Assembly: GCF_009711055.1 (NCBI RefSeq)
Contig: NZ_WMJY01000016.1
Coordinates: 1-64,000 of the forward strand
Direction: 5' to 3'
DNA: 64,000 nt
DNA from: Myroides pelagicus
GTDB lineage: Bacteria > Bacteroidota > Bacteroidia > Flavobacteriales > Flavobacteriaceae
Within the stretch, counting starts at the first letter, position 1, and each line of letters begins with the position of its first letter. Both the position numbers and the translations under genes were made by a program. This document shows, one piece after another, positions 46,853 to 56,873 of the stretch. A model generated the notes under the pieces. It worked only from the letters and a program-made list of their open reading frames with translations, was not told the DNA's origin and ran no database searches.

Positions 46853-49800
46853 ATGTTAGATAAAATCATAAATTTTAGTATTCGAAACAAATTTATCATA
46901 GGGTTATTTGTTGTAGGATTACTAATCTTAGGGACGTATTCTGTAGCAACATTGCCAATGGATACGCAGCCTGATATTACCAATAATCAGGTGCAAATTA
47001 TTACAACTTCACCAACATTAGCCACACAAGAGGTAGAGCAATTTATTACCTACCCAATTGAGTTGGCTGTAAAACCAATCCCAAATATCAAGGAGTTGCG
47101 CTCAATTAGTCGCTTTGGACTTAGCGTGATTACTGTTGTATTTACAGAAGATACAGATATTTATTGGGCAAGAGCACAGATCACAGAGAAGTTACAGATG
47201 GCTCAAGAGAATATTCCAGCAGGAGTAGGAGTGCCAGAGTTGGCTCCTGTAAGCACAGGGCTAGGAGAGATTTACCAATATGTCGTATATCCAGAACAGG
47301 GATATGAAGATAAATATAATAGTATGGATTTACGTACTATTCAGGATTGGATTATCAAGCCTCAATTGATTGGGGTAAAAGGAGTAGCAGAAGTAAATAC
47401 CTTAGGAGGTCAGCTAAAGCAGTATGAAATTGCTGTTAAGCCTGATCGTCTAAAAAGTATGGATACTTCTATTTTGGAGATCTTCAATGCACTAGAAGCT
47501 AATAATGAAAATACGGGAGGCGCCTATATTGATAAGAAGCCTTATGCATACTTCATTCGAAGTGTAGGAATGGTGAAGAGCCTTGTTGATATAGAAAAGA
47601 TCGTAGTGAAGACCAATAATGGTACACCTGTGTTGATACGAGATGTAGCAGATGTTCGTATTGGTAGCAGTATCCGCTATGGAGCTGTGACTAAAGACGG
47701 TAAAGGGGAAGATGTGAGTGGAATGGTTATGATGCTTAAAGATTCCAATACTCAGGAAGTCGTAAAAGCAGTTAAAGAGCGCATGACTCAGATAGAGAAG
47801 ACACTTCCTGAAGGGGTCACAATAGAGCCCTTTATAGACCGAACCAAGCTAATTGATAAAACAGTTAGTACCATACAAACCAATTTAATTGAAGGGGCAT
47901 TGATTGTTGTTTTTGTGCTTGTGCTTTTATTGGGTAACTGGAGAGCGGGTCTTATTGTAGCTTCGGTTATTCCTTTGGCCTTGTTGTTTGCTATTTCGAT
48001 GATGAAATTATTCGGGGTTAGTGGTAACTTGATGAGTCTAGGGGCTATTGACTTTGGGTTAATTGTTGATGGAGCGGTTATTATTGTCGAAGCTATTGTC
48101 CATAGACTTCATGCTGGTAAAAATAGGAAACTGACGCAAAAACAAATGAATGAAGAGGTTTACACAGCAGCGTCAAAAATCAGAACTAGTGCATCTTTTG
48201 GAGAAATTATTATTTTGATTGTATACCTTCCTATATTGGCTCTTACAGGAATTGAAGGTAAAATGTTTGGTCCTATGGCCATGACAGTATCATTCGCTAT
48301 TTTAGGAGCTTTTATTTTATCCCTTACTTATGTGCCAATGGTTTCTGCTTTGTTTTTATCTAAGCAAGCAGGAAAAGAAAAACCAAACTTTAGTGATAAG
48401 ATTATTGATAAACTATATAGTTGGTACAAGCCATTGTTAGAATCAGCGTTCAAAGTAAAACGATTAGTGTTGTTGATAGCTTTTGGTTTGTTTGCTTTTG
48501 CAGTGTTTGTATTTGGACGAATGGGAGGGGAGTTTATTCCAACTTTAGATGAAGGTGATTTAGCTACTCATCTTATTATTTCCTCAGGTAGTTCTTTGTC
48601 ACAACAAATAGAGACGACAACTCGCGCAGAACAAATCTTAAAAGATCGTTTTCCAGAGGTGAAGATGGTTATTTCTAAAATTGGTAGTGCTGAGATTCCT
48701 ACTGATCCGATGCCTATGGAAGCCGCAGATGTGATTATTATATTAAAAGAAAAAGACCAATGGACCTCGGCTAAGACAAAAGAAGAGTTGATTGGGCTAA
48801 TGGAGGAAGCTTTAGAAGAAATACCTGGTGCAGGAACAGAGTTTTCTCAGCCTATTCAGATGCGGTTCAACGAACTCATGACTGGTGTTCGAAGCGATGT
48901 AGCTATTAAGATTTTTGGTGAAGATCTAGATCGTTTGGCTAGTATAGGAGATGAAATTAACGCAATAGTCTCTAAGGTTCCAGGAGTTGCAAGTACTAAA
49001 CTAGAACGCGTAACAGGATTGCCACAGATATCGATTAAATACGATCCAAATAAACTAGCCTTGTATGGCTTGAAAGTGTCTGATATCAGTCAAATAGTAC
49101 GTGCAGGTTTTGCAGGAGAGAAAGCAGGTTCAGTCTATGAAGGAGAGAAGAGATTTGACTTAGTTGTTCGGCTTAATCAAGGGGATAGAGGAGATATAGA
49201 AGATATTAAAAATGTATTTATCCCGCTGACTAACGGTCAGCAAATACCGCTAGGTCAAGTCGCTAGTGTCGACTATGAAGATGGTCCGCAACAGATCAGT
49301 AGAGAAGATGGAAAAAGACGTATCGTTCTTGGATTTAATGTACGTGAGAGGGATGTAAAAAGTGTAGTATCCGACATTCAGGCTTTGTTGGATAAAAAAG
49401 TAAAACTTCCAGAAGGGTATTATATCACCTATGGCGGGCAGTTTGAAAACTTAGTAGAAGCGACAAATCGCTTGATGATTGCCGTACCTATTGCTTTAGC
49501 GTTAATATTTGTGCTGTTGTATTTTACCTTTAAGTCGGTCAAACAATCATTAATGATTTTTACAGCTATTCCACTTTCAGCTATTGGGGGAGTGGCAGCC
49601 TTATGGCTAAGAGATATGCCATTTAGTATTTCTGCTGGGGTAGGATTTATTGCATTATTTGGTGTGGCTGTGCTTAATGGTATTGTACTGATAGGACAAT
49701 TTAATCAATTAAAAAACGAAGGTATGGAATTATACGATCGAATTATCGAAGGGACAAAAATACGTTTGCGTCCAGTACTACTAACAGCAATGGTTGCTTC

Positions 49801-51202
49801 TTTGGGGTTTTTACCAATGGCTTTGAGTACAAGTGCAGGAGCTGAGGTGCAAAAGCCATTAGCTACTGTGGTTATCGGTGGTTTGATCACGGCTACATTC
49901 TTAACTTTAATAGTATTGCCTATCATCTATTATTATGAAGAAAGAGGTTTAGGGCTTGGAAAGAGAAGTAAAGCAGCTATAGCCTCTGTCATACTATTGC
50001 TGGTAAGCGTAGGAATGCAAGCACAACAAGTAAGAGAATTAACACTAGAGCAGGCATTAGCACTTAGCAAAGCCAATAACAAAGGTGTTAAAGCAGCTGA
50101 GTTAAACACTAAAGCGAAAAAGCAGATGGTGGGTAGTTACTTAGACTTGGCTAAGACAGATATAACTACAGGTTTTGGCTATTTGGATACGAAAGAGAAT
50201 ACCGATATAAATCTTTCAATAACTCAATCCTTTTCACCATTTACCTATGGCAAGAAAAAGCAAGTATTAAATAAAGCTTATGAGACAGCTGTTTTGGAAC
50301 AGCAAACCATGGTCAATAATACGGATTATGCTGTCAGACAGGCTTGGGAGAATTTGCTTTATGGTTTGTCTAAAGAAGTGCTTCTAACAGAGCAAGCTTC
50401 TTTGCTAAAAGACTTTTCAAAATCAGCTAAGTTGCGTTATCAGACCGGAGAGACTACGCTGATGGAAAGTAATGTGGCTTCAGCAAAAGAACAAGAATTA
50501 AGGGTAATGATTACCCAAAACAGAACATTGATAAATAATGAAACTTCAAAGTTAAAGGCTCTTTTGAATTTAGAAGAAGACTTTGTACCTGTTAACCCTT
50601 CGATTGTTTATGACAAGCACGATGCGGATATGTCGTTTGATTTACACTTAAATAATACAATTGAGCTTGCCCAGAATAATGTAGAGACGATAGAAGCAAA
50701 TAGAAAGTTAGAGAAATCTACACTTCTTCCTGATCTATCCGTAGGCTATAATATTAAGTCTAATTCAGCTACTATAATAGGGACAAATGGAGAACCTTTT
50801 TCTTATGGAAAACAGTTGAGAGTACCAAGTTTTACTGTTGGTATCTCTATTCCGATTTTCTTTGGCAGTCAATCCGCCAAAATACGTGCGAAGAAGTATG
50901 AAGTTCAGCAGGCTATGGCGCAAAAAGAGTATTTATACAAACAGTTAGAAGAGGCTGTTCAGCAGCAATTAGACATTATTAAAGCACAAGAACAAGTAAT
51001 TGATTACTATCAAGACAATGCTTTAAAGAATGCTGGCTTGATCAAGGATCACGCAATGAAATCATATAATAATGGAGATATTTCATATGTAGAGTATATT
51101 CAATCTGTAGAGACAGCTTTGACTATACAAATGAACTATTTAGATGCTGTATTACAGTATAATATCAGTCATAATACCCTTCATTATTTAGTAAATCAAT
51201 AA
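46853..51202 (+). CDS. CusA/CzcA-type heavy-metal RND efflux pump fused to a TolC-like domain
   Basis: Proton-driven metal exporter of 1449 residues. Residues about 1-1040 are a complete RND pump: MLDKIINFSIRNKFIIGLFVV, the periplasmic porter loops and the transmembrane core with MKLFGVSGNLMSLGAIDFGLIVDGAVIIVE. At about 1040-1060 an internal hydrophobic, signal-like segment (AAIASVILLLVSVGMQAQ) is followed by about 390 residues of TolC-family sequence (LTLEQALALSKANNKG and the closing YLDAVLQYNISHNTLHYLVNQ). The fusion is known in Bacteroidetes annotations; whether the chain is cleaved is not evident. I start at 46853, where RND homology begins. The adaptor gene follows by 11 bp. Confidence 0.95.
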   Translation: MLDKIINFSIRNKFIIGLFVVGLLILGTYSVATLPMDTQPDITNNQVQIITTSPTLATQEVEQFITYPIELAVKPIPNIKELRSISRFGLSVITVVFTEDTDIYWARAQITEKLQMAQENIPAGVGVPELAPVSTGLGEIYQYVVYPEQGYEDKYNSMDLRTIQDWIIKPQLIGVKGVAEVNTLGGQLKQYEIAVKPDRLKSMDTSILEIFNALEANNENTGGAYIDKKPYAYFIRSVGMVKSLVDIEKIVVKTNNGTPVLIRDVADVRIGSSIRYGAVTKDGKGEDVSGMVMMLKDSNTQEVVKAVKERMTQIEKTLPEGVTIEPFIDRTKLIDKTVSTIQTNLIEGALIVVFVLVLLLGNWRAGLIVASVIPLALLFAISMMKLFGVSGNLMSLGAIDFGLIVDGAVIIVEAIVHRLHAGKNRKLTQKQMNEEVYTAASKIRTSASFGEIIILIVYLPILALTGIEGKMFGPMAMTVSFAILGAFILSLTYVPMVSALFLSKQAGKEKPNFSDKIIDKLYSWYKPLLESAFKVKRLVLLIAFGLFAFAVFVFGRMGGEFIPTLDEGDLATHLIISSGSSLSQQIETTTRAEQILKDRFPEVKMVISKIGSAEIPTDPMPMEAADVIIILKEKDQWTSAKTKEELIGLMEEALEEIPGAGTEFSQPIQMRFNELMTGVRSDVAIKIFGEDLDRLASIGDEINAIVSKVPGVASTKLERVTGLPQISIKYDPNKLALYGLKVSDISQIVRAGFAGEKAGSVYEGEKRFDLVVRLNQGDRGDIEDIKNVFIPLTNGQQIPLGQVASVDYEDGPQQISREDGKRRIVLGFNVRERDVKSVVSDIQALLDKKVKLPEGYYITYGGQFENLVEATNRLMIAVPIALALIFVLLYFTFKSVKQSLMIFTAIPLSAIGGVAALWLRDMPFSISAGVGFIALFGVAVLNGIVLIGQFNQLKNEGMELYDRIIEGTKIRLRPVLLTAMVASLGFLPMALSTSAGAEVQKPLATVVIGGLITATFLTLIVLPIIYYYEERGLGLGKRSKAAIASVILLLVSVGMQAQQVRELTLEQALALSKANNKGVKAAELNTKAKKQMVGSYLDLAKTDITTGFGYLDTKENTDINLSITQSFSPFTYGKKKQVLNKAYETAVLEQQTMVNNTDYAVRQAWENLLYGLSKEVLLTEQASLLKDFSKSAKLRYQTGETTLMESNVASAKEQELRVMITQNRTLINNETSKLKALLNLEEDFVPVNPSIVYDKHDADMSFDLHLNNTIELAQNNVETIEANRKLEKSTLLPDLSVGYNIKSNSATIIGTNGEPFSYGKQLRVPSFTVGISIPIFFGSQSAKIRAKKYEVQQAMAQKEYLYKQLEEAVQQQLDIIKAQEQVIDYYQDNALKNAGLIKDHAMKSYNNGDISYVEYIQSVETALTIQMNYLDAVLQYNISHNTLHYLVNQ

Positions 51203-51213
51203 CATTAGAACAG

Positions 51214-52419
51214 ATGAAAAAGTCAATTATATATCTATCTCTTATTAGTAGTTTTTTATTGTTTAGCTGTAAAAAAACACAAGAGAATAAGGCAGAAGAA
51301 AGCAAAGTAGAAACTACGGAACAAAGTAGTGAGGCTGTAGCGGAAGGTGAATCAGGTAACAAAGAAGTCGAACTGACTCAAGCGCAGTATAATGCTTCAA
51401 ATATCCAATTAAGTATATTGGGGAAGAAGAATTTAAGTGATGTCATTCGTGTAAATGGGAGTACTGAGTTACCTGCACAGAGTCAGGCTGATGTATCATC
51501 TTTTTTGAGTGGTACTATCACGTCGATTAATGTGAACTTAGGGGATTATGTAAAAAAAGGACAGACGATAGCATTAATAGACAGTCCTGAGTTTATTCAG
51601 TTAAAAGAACAGTACACTATATCAAAGAGTAATTTGGAGTATTTAGAGTTGGAGTACAAACGCCAACAAACCTTAAGACAAGAAAATGTAAATTCAGAAA
51701 AGACTTACCAGAAGACCAAGTCTGACTTAACGATAGAAAGGGCTCGATTTGAATCGTTGAGTAATCGGTTGAATTTAGTTAATGCAGCAGCAAATGCTAA
51801 GTCACTTAGAGTAGTGTCTCCTATTAATGGTAACATTTCTGCTATTCCTATTAAAATTGGGTCTAGCGTGATGGCTGGACAATCGCTTTTCTCAATTGTA
51901 GATAACTCTGAGCTACACTTGGATTTAATGGTGTATGAGAAAGACTTACCATTAGTGAAAGTAGGTCAGAAAGTATCGTTTAGCTTTACCAATATTGATG
52001 AAACTGTCGTGACAGCGAAGATATTTAGTATTACTAAATCATTTGAACCAGGAACCAAGACTGTAATTGTCCATGCTAAGATTGATAATGTCTTAGATAC
52101 ATTGATACCAGGCTTATATGTGAATGCTTTGATACACATCGGAGAAAAGACAGTTGATGCACTGCCTAATAAAGCCATAATCAAGGCTGATGGTCGAGAG
52201 TTTATCTTTATTCTAGAAGATGAGGTAGAGGAAGCAGGAGGAATGAGTTATCACTTTGAGCGTGTAGAAGTGAAGTCTGGCGTATCCGAATTAGGGTATA
52301 CACAAGTAACGATTTTAGAGTCTATACCAGCAGATAGTCAAATTGTCATTGATGGTGCCTACTATGTGCAGAGTCATTTAGCAAAAACTTCAGGAGGAGC
52401 ACCTGAACACGCACATTAA
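51214..52419 (+). CDS. CusB/CzcB-type RND periplasmic adaptor (lipoprotein)
   Basis: A 401-residue membrane-fusion subunit of the metal efflux complex. A lipoprotein signal is visible (YLSLISSFLLFSCKK, lipobox Cys about residue 19). Next are an acidic linker, a lipoyl half-motif (VSSFLSGTITSINVNLGDYVKKGQTIALIDSPEF), a short coiled coil, the second lipoyl half (RVVSPINGNISAIPIKIGSSVMAGQSLFSIVD) and a beta-barrel domain. The C-terminus ends in a His-containing tail (GGAPEHAH). It is 11 bp after the RND-TolC fusion gene and completes the operon. The metal specificity cannot be read. Confidence 0.93.
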   Translation: MKKSIIYLSLISSFLLFSCKKTQENKAEESKVETTEQSSEAVAEGESGNKEVELTQAQYNASNIQLSILGKKNLSDVIRVNGSTELPAQSQADVSSFLSGTITSINVNLGDYVKKGQTIALIDSPEFIQLKEQYTISKSNLEYLELEYKRQQTLRQENVNSEKTYQKTKSDLTIERARFESLSNRLNLVNAAANAKSLRVVSPINGNISAIPIKIGSSVMAGQSLFSIVDNSELHLDLMVYEKDLPLVKVGQKVSFSFTNIDETVVTAKIFSITKSFEPGTKTVIVHAKIDNVLDTLIPGLYVNALIHIGEKTVDALPNKAIIKADGREFIFILEDEVEEAGGMSYHFERVEVKSGVSELGYTQVTILESIPADSQIVIDGAYYVQSHLAKTSGGAPEHAH

Positions 52420-52449
52420 TAAGTCAATAAAAACACTTTGACATAACTA

Positions 52450-52487
52450 AAGGCAGAGCATTTGTAGAAGTGTCTCTGCCTTTTTTA
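52450..52487 (+). terminator. Terminator of the metal-efflux operon
   Basis: AGGCAGAG and CTCTGCCT form a stem followed by TTTTTT. Confidence 0.8.
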
Positions 52488-52507
52488 GTTACCTTATAAG
52501 GTGTATT

Positions 52508-53008
52508 TTATTGTTCAATTGAGTAAAGCACGGCTTGCTTTCCATCAAATAGAACATCTTTCTCGTATACTAAACCTATTTTTTGAAGAACCTTGATTGA
52601 TCCGATATTGTCTTTCATCGCACGACCGATAATTTGCTTTAGGTTTAGATGTTTAAAGCCGTAGTCTAAACACACTTTAGCACTTTCAGTGGCATACCCT
52701 TTGTTCCATTGCTGTTCAAAGAAGCGGAAGCCGATATCGGTTTCCCCTTTCATTTCATGGTATTTGAGACCACACCAGCCTATGAACTGTTTGTCTTGTT
52801 TATTGATTACAGCCCATCTTCCATATCCGTTTAGTATATAGTCTTGGTAGTTTTCTAAAAAGACTCTAGCATGTTCAATGCTATCAAAAGCCCCGTCTCC
52901 TGTATATCTTGTGACATTTGGATTCTCGTTTAGTTTATAGAAGTTCTCTGCATCCTCAGGAGTCAATTCGCGTAGTAATAGACGCGGGGTTTCAAGAATT
53001 ACTTTCAC
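52508..53008 (-). CDS. GNAT-family N-acetyltransferase (RimJ/RimL-like)
   Basis: A 166-residue acetyl-CoA-dependent transferase. It opens with ILETPRLLLRELTPEDAENFYKLNENPNVTRYTGD, typical of the RimJ/RimL branch, and the acetyl-CoA site is around IGFRFFEQQWNKGYATESAKVCLDYGF. The start codon is GTG at 53008. The acceptor substrate (ribosomal protein, amino acid or drug) is unknown. Single gene between the metal-efflux operon and the tRNA-Ser region. Confidence 0.9.
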   Translation of the reverse strand: MKVILETPRLLLRELTPEDAENFYKLNENPNVTRYTGDGAFDSIEHARVFLENYQDYILNGYGRWAVINKQDKQFIGWCGLKYHEMKGETDIGFRFFEQQWNKGYATESAKVCLDYGFKHLNLKQIIGRAMKDNIGSIKVLQKIGLVYEKDVLFDGKQAVLYSIEQ

Positions 53009-53249
53009 AATAAATAGTTTTGTTTAAAGGTAATAATTTTGAATTAATAACTGTTCGGTTTTTAGGGAAGCCTACAAAATGGGGAAGAATACATACCAAC
53101 TACTTTTTCTAATTAATGAATTTCCTTCATCAAGAGCAGAAAAGGTTGTTTATATTCGACCTGAGTATCACGAAGTATTTTTTTTGTGCACCGAATCCCG
53201 AATCTTTTTAGGTGCACTTTTAAAAATAATGCGATACCCCTAAAAAAGA

Positions 53250-53279
53250 AAAAACCGATAATAAATGTTATCGGTTTTC
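53250..53279 (-). terminator. Terminator of tRNA-Ser
   Basis: AAAACCGATAA and TTATCGGTTTT form an 11-bp stem with A/T flanks immediately after the tRNA on the minus strand. Confidence 0.8.
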
Positions 53280-53283
53280 TTAG

Positions 53284-53368
53284 CGGAGAAAGAGGGATTC
53301 GAACCCCCGGACCTGTTACAGTCAACAGTTTTCAAGACTGCCGCAATCGACCACTCTGCCATTTCTCC
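53284..53368 (-). tRNA. tRNA-Ser (TGA anticodon)
   Basis: Class II tRNA of 85 bases with acceptor GGAGAAA/TTTCTCC, anticodon loop CTTGAAA and a long variable arm (TTGACTGTAACA region). The T-arm GGGGG TTCGAAT CCCTC has one non-Watson-Crick pair. Discriminator G, CCA not encoded. Confidence 0.95.
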
Positions 53369-53505
53369 AGTCGAACGCTCTTGTTCGGTATTGCGAGTGC
53401 AAATATAGAGGTTTTCTTTGATTATGCAATAGAAAATAGAAGGAATATAAAAGAATTTTCACAACTATTTTCTAACTGCTTAATCTTTAATTATTTGTTG
53501 TAGTA

Positions 53506-54639
53506 CTAATATTTAGTATATCCATCAATTTCTAAACCATATCCAGTCATTCCAACTCTTTTGGCATGTTCTGAATTTGTCATTAAGTTAATCTTACCAA
53601 TCTTTAGATCGTGTAAAATCTGTGCACCGATACCGAAATCCTTTTGATCCGTTGCTAATTTTGGTGTATCCATAGTCAATGATGCTCCTTGATCTTTGAT
53701 TAAGGATAAGCGTTTTAGAAGGCTAGTGCTCGATTCTTCTTGATTGATGAATAGAATAGCTCCTTTTTCCTCTTGGTTGATACGATCGAAGGCTGCTTCG
53801 ATACGTTTGTCAAGTTTACCACTTAGAGCATCAAGGACATCGTTATTACCTAACATAGAGTTGATACGAGTAAGTACTACTTCATCTTCATCCCATGTTC
53901 CTTTTGTAAGGGCAATATGTACTTGGTGATTAGTATTTTGTTGGTAAGCTCTTAGTCTGAATTTACCAAAACGCGTATCTATTTCGAAGTCTTCTTTTTT
54001 CTCAATTAAGCTATCGTATTTCATGCGGTAAGCCACAAGATTTTCGATAGAGATAATTTTAAGATCCCATTTTTTGGCTACTTCTATTAATTGAGGTAGT
54101 CTAGCCATGGTTCCGTCTTCGTTTAGTATTTCCACTAAGATACCTGCGGGTTTTAATCCAGCTAGGCGAGCTAGATCCACAGAAGCCTCTGTGTGCCCTG
54201 TTCTTCTAAGTACACCACCTTCTTTAGCGATTAGCGGGAAGATATGTCCTGGGCGTCCTAAATCGTCTGCTGTGGTCTTTTCATTCACTAGCGAAGCTAT
54301 AGTTTTGGCTCTATCGTGAACAGAGATACCTGTAGTACATCCGTGACCTTTTAGGTCAATAGATACGGTAAATGCTGTTTGGTGAAGCACTGTATTGTTG
54401 CTTACCATTGGGTGCAAATCAAGTTCTTTACATCTTGACTCAGTTAGGGGAGCGCAGATTAGTCCTCTACCATGAGTAGCCATGAAGTTAATCATCTCAG
54501 GGGTTACCATCTCTGCTGCGGCGATAAAATCACCTTCGTTTTCACGGTCCTCATCATCGACCACTATGATTACTTTTCCTGCACGGATATCTTCAATAGC
54601 TTCTTCAATAGTGTTTAATTTGATATGATTGTGTGACAT
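53506..54639 (-). CDS. ribB: RibB / RibBA: DHBP synthase with a degenerate GTP cyclohydrolase II domain
   Basis: Riboflavin biosynthesis protein of 377 residues. The N-terminal 200 residues are an intact 3,4-dihydroxy-2-butanone 4-phosphate synthase: [39 protein letters not shown] and [17 protein letters not shown]. The C-terminal half has the length and start of GTP cyclohydrolase II ([10 protein letters not shown], then the closing [23 protein letters not shown]). It lacks the three zinc cysteines (the region reads [18 protein letters not shown]) and the RQEGRGIGL motif (here [14 protein letters not shown]). The GTP cyclohydrolase half is thus probably inactive, so another ribA should exist elsewhere. 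It is last in the ftsK-lolA-lptF-ribB cluster. Confidence 0.92.
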   Translation of the reverse strand: MSHNHIKLNTIEEAIEDIRAGKVIIVVDDEDRENEGDFIAAAEMVTPEMINFMATHGRGLICAPLTESRCKELDLHPMVSNNTVLHQTAFTVSIDLKGHGCTTGISVHDRAKTIASLVNEKTTADDLGRPGHIFPLIAKEGGVLRRTGHTEASVDLARLAGLKPAGILVEILNEDGTMARLPQLIEVAKKWDLKIISIENLVAYRMKYDSLIEKKEDFEIDTRFGKFRLRAYQQNTNHQVHIALTKGTWDEDEVVLTRINSMLGNNDVLDALSGKLDKRIEAAFDRINQEEKGAILFINQEESSTSLLKRLSLIKDQGASLTMDTPKLATDQKDFGIGAQILHDLKIGKINLMTNSEHAKRVGMTGYGLEIDGYTKY

Positions 54640-54683
54640 TATAGTTGTTTTTTTGTTGTTTATACATGTTAGTTATCAAGCAG

Positions 54684-56198
54684 TTATTCTGCTTGTTGTT
54701 TTACTTTCTTTGCAAATCGTGTCTTTATTTTTCCTTTGACAAAGTTAAAGCCATCGATAAATGGATCAAAGACAGCCATAAAGTTGACATCTCCATTGTC
54801 AGTAGTGGCTTTATAGGTTACAAAGATTGCAAGTGGAGTCAAGGCTAATGCTCCAATCCACGAGCCTAAGATAGCATTCATTCCGTCTTCTTGAGCTACT
54901 TTTCTACCAAAGGTATTGATAAAGTGGTAGGTGATAAAGATAGCGACAGAGGCTACCATTGGTAGTCCAATACCTCCTTTTCGGATAATTGCACCTAATG
55001 GTGCGCCGATGAAGAACATTAAGAAACACGAGTAAGCGATTACAAACTTTTCGTTTAAAGCCAAGTAGTGACTATTCACTTTCTTCATTTGGTTTAGGAT
55101 AGAGGCATCATTAGTCTCTGTGTTGAATACTAGATTACTCACATATTCCCCAGCTGTAGTCAGTACGCGGTCTTTTTCTGTTCTGTTGAATTGCCCTAAC
55201 AAATCTTCAGGGGCAGTCTCTATAAAAGTAAGTTTACTAGCCGTGGCTGTAGAGTCACTCACTTGTTGACTTTTTTCTATATTTTCTTGATCTACTTTGT
55301 ATAAGTTGTTTACTCTTAACATTAAGTTGTCTGCGTAAGAGATTTTATTGTCTTTCACTTCTTTTTTCAATGAGTCAATTGTGTAGCTCAATTGACTAAT
55401 ATTCAGCATGTGATAGGTATTGGTTACCTTTTCTGTATTCTCTGTTTCGTTTAAAGCGGCAAGATCCATATTTACAGTATACTTGTCGAACTTCACTTTC
55501 ATAAACGGAACTTTTGCTCTGTCTTTGTAGTTTTTGATTGGCAAGTCTCTATAGTAGTTCCCGTCTAGTAAGTGGAGAGATAGTAGGTTAGAGTTCTCCG
55601 AAGAGCTTAGCTCTCCATTTACAGAGCGTATAACTACATCATTAGCACCTGTGTTACCTCCGCGCATATGCATAGTTACATTGTCCAAGTATTGGCCTTT
55701 GTCTCCTGTTTTTTTATCTACTTTGATATTTGATGTTCCCAGATCGGTAAATTGCCCTGGAGCAATTGCCATAGCAGGTTTAACAGCGATAATCTCTCGT
55801 CTGAGGTTAATGAATTCATACTCAGCAATAGGTATCACGTTGTTTGCAAACCAAAATGACAACAATGCTAACCCTGATATAAATACTGACAAAGGGCGTA
55901 GAGCTCTTCCCAGCGATATCCCTGAGGCTTTCATAGCCGCGAACTCATAGTTCTCAGCTAGACTACCAAAAGTCATAATTGAGGCTAATAATACCGATAG
56001 CGGAAGTACTAAGGGTACCATCTTAGGGGAGTATAGTAATAAAAACTTGATGACTACAAATACATCTAAGTCTTTTCCTGCTAGCTCAGTGATGAATAGC
56101 CACACGGCTTGTAGTATGAATATAAAGTATAAGATAGCAAACACTGTAGCTAGTGTTGTTACAAAACTTTTTAAAATATAGCGATCTATTATTTTCAC
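54684..56198 (-). CDS. LptF/LptG-family permease
   Basis: Inner-membrane permease of the lipopolysaccharide-export ABC complex. The 504-residue protein has three N-terminal helices (IDRYILKSFVTTLATVFAILYFIFILQ; MVPLVLPLSVLLASIMTFGSLAE; ALLSFWFANNVIPIAEY). A long periplasmic jelly-roll domain follows (about 125-390), then three C-terminal helices (FVIAYSCFLMFFIGAPLGAIIRKGG). It is longer than E. coli LptF because of the extended periplasmic part, as usual in Bacteroidetes. Which of LptF or LptG it is cannot be decided. It lies 11 bp after the LolA-like gene and 44 bp before ribB. Confidence 0.92.
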   Translation of the reverse strand: MKIIDRYILKSFVTTLATVFAILYFIFILQAVWLFITELAGKDLDVFVVIKFLLLYSPKMVPLVLPLSVLLASIMTFGSLAENYEFAAMKASGISLGRALRPLSVFISGLALLSFWFANNVIPIAEYEFINLRREIIAVKPAMAIAPGQFTDLGTSNIKVDKKTGDKGQYLDNVTMHMRGGNTGANDVVIRSVNGELSSSENSNLLSLHLLDGNYYRDLPIKNYKDRAKVPFMKVKFDKYTVNMDLAALNETENTEKVTNTYHMLNISQLSYTIDSLKKEVKDNKISYADNLMLRVNNLYKVDQENIEKSQQVSDSTATASKLTFIETAPEDLLGQFNRTEKDRVLTTAGEYVSNLVFNTETNDASILNQMKKVNSHYLALNEKFVIAYSCFLMFFIGAPLGAIIRKGGIGLPMVASVAIFITYHFINTFGRKVAQEDGMNAILGSWIGALALTPLAIFVTYKATTDNGDVNFMAVFDPFIDGFNFVKGKIKTRFAKKVKQQAE

Positions 56199-56209
56199 AG
56201 AAAGAAAAA

Positions 56210-56854
56210 CTAATCTATTGTATTAATGTAATAATTCGGGTACTTCGATGCTGTAAAGGTAAAATGATTTTTCGATAAAGTCTGATTCGTTTCAAAAGAA
56301 TTAACGCTCAATACCATTTTCGAGCCGTCTTTACCTGTTTGTACTTGAGAGAAGATGTTTTTAGTTGCGTCTTCTATTCCTAATAGAATATCTTTAATAC
56401 CAGAGTTTTTATCCGTAGGTATTAACTTGATATACTGTATTTTTTTTCCTTTTACCGTAGCTGTGATATCCCATTGATATGAAAATCCTTCTTTAAAAAA
56501 AGTTAGCATATCTGAAGGTAATATCCCATCAGCTTTGTCTTTGTTTAAATTTGATACGGTCACTTCTTCATCTTCTGTTGATATAGTGTATATTTTTTTA
56601 CCATCGTATATTTTCTTTATTCCCATAAAGTCCAAGACATAAAGGTCTTTTTGGATGTCGATATGACCTTTTTGACTAATGTCTTGACTAGCTGTGTTGT
56701 GAGAAGTATATGTGAAGTCTATAGATACGTTTTTGTAGCTGCTTAACGTTTTGCTGACTTGGTCTAAGTAACTCTTGGCTTTTTGACTAGTTTGTGAGTA
56801 TCCACTTGAGATGACTAGTATAAAAGCGAATAATATATTAATTATCTTTTTCAT
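56210..56854 (-). CDS. LolA-like outer-membrane lipoprotein carrier protein
   Basis: Periplasmic protein of 214 residues with a signal peptide (MKKIINILFAFILVISSGYSQ). The LolA fold is recognisable from YLDQVSKTLSSYKNVSIDFTYTSHN, IDIQKDLYVLDFMGIKKIYDGKKIYTIS and the closing KNHFTFTASKYPNYYIN. It likely carries lipoproteins from the inner membrane. It lies between ftsK (19 bp) and the LptF/G gene (11 bp), a gene order that recurs in Flavobacteriia and couples envelope biogenesis with division. Confidence 0.9.
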   Translation of the reverse strand: MKKIINILFAFILVISSGYSQTSQKAKSYLDQVSKTLSSYKNVSIDFTYTSHNTASQDISQKGHIDIQKDLYVLDFMGIKKIYDGKKIYTISTEDEEVTVSNLNKDKADGILPSDMLTFFKEGFSYQWDITATVKGKKIQYIKLIPTDKNSGIKDILLGIEDATKNIFSQVQTGKDGSKMVLSVNSFETNQTLSKNHFTFTASKYPNYYINTID

Positions 56855-56873
56855 TCAGTTGTATTTTTATCGT

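Noticed and set aside
53113..53503. Open frames across the tRNA-Ser gene on both strands
   Set aside because: They translate through a tRNA and its terminator and have no recognisable protein features.
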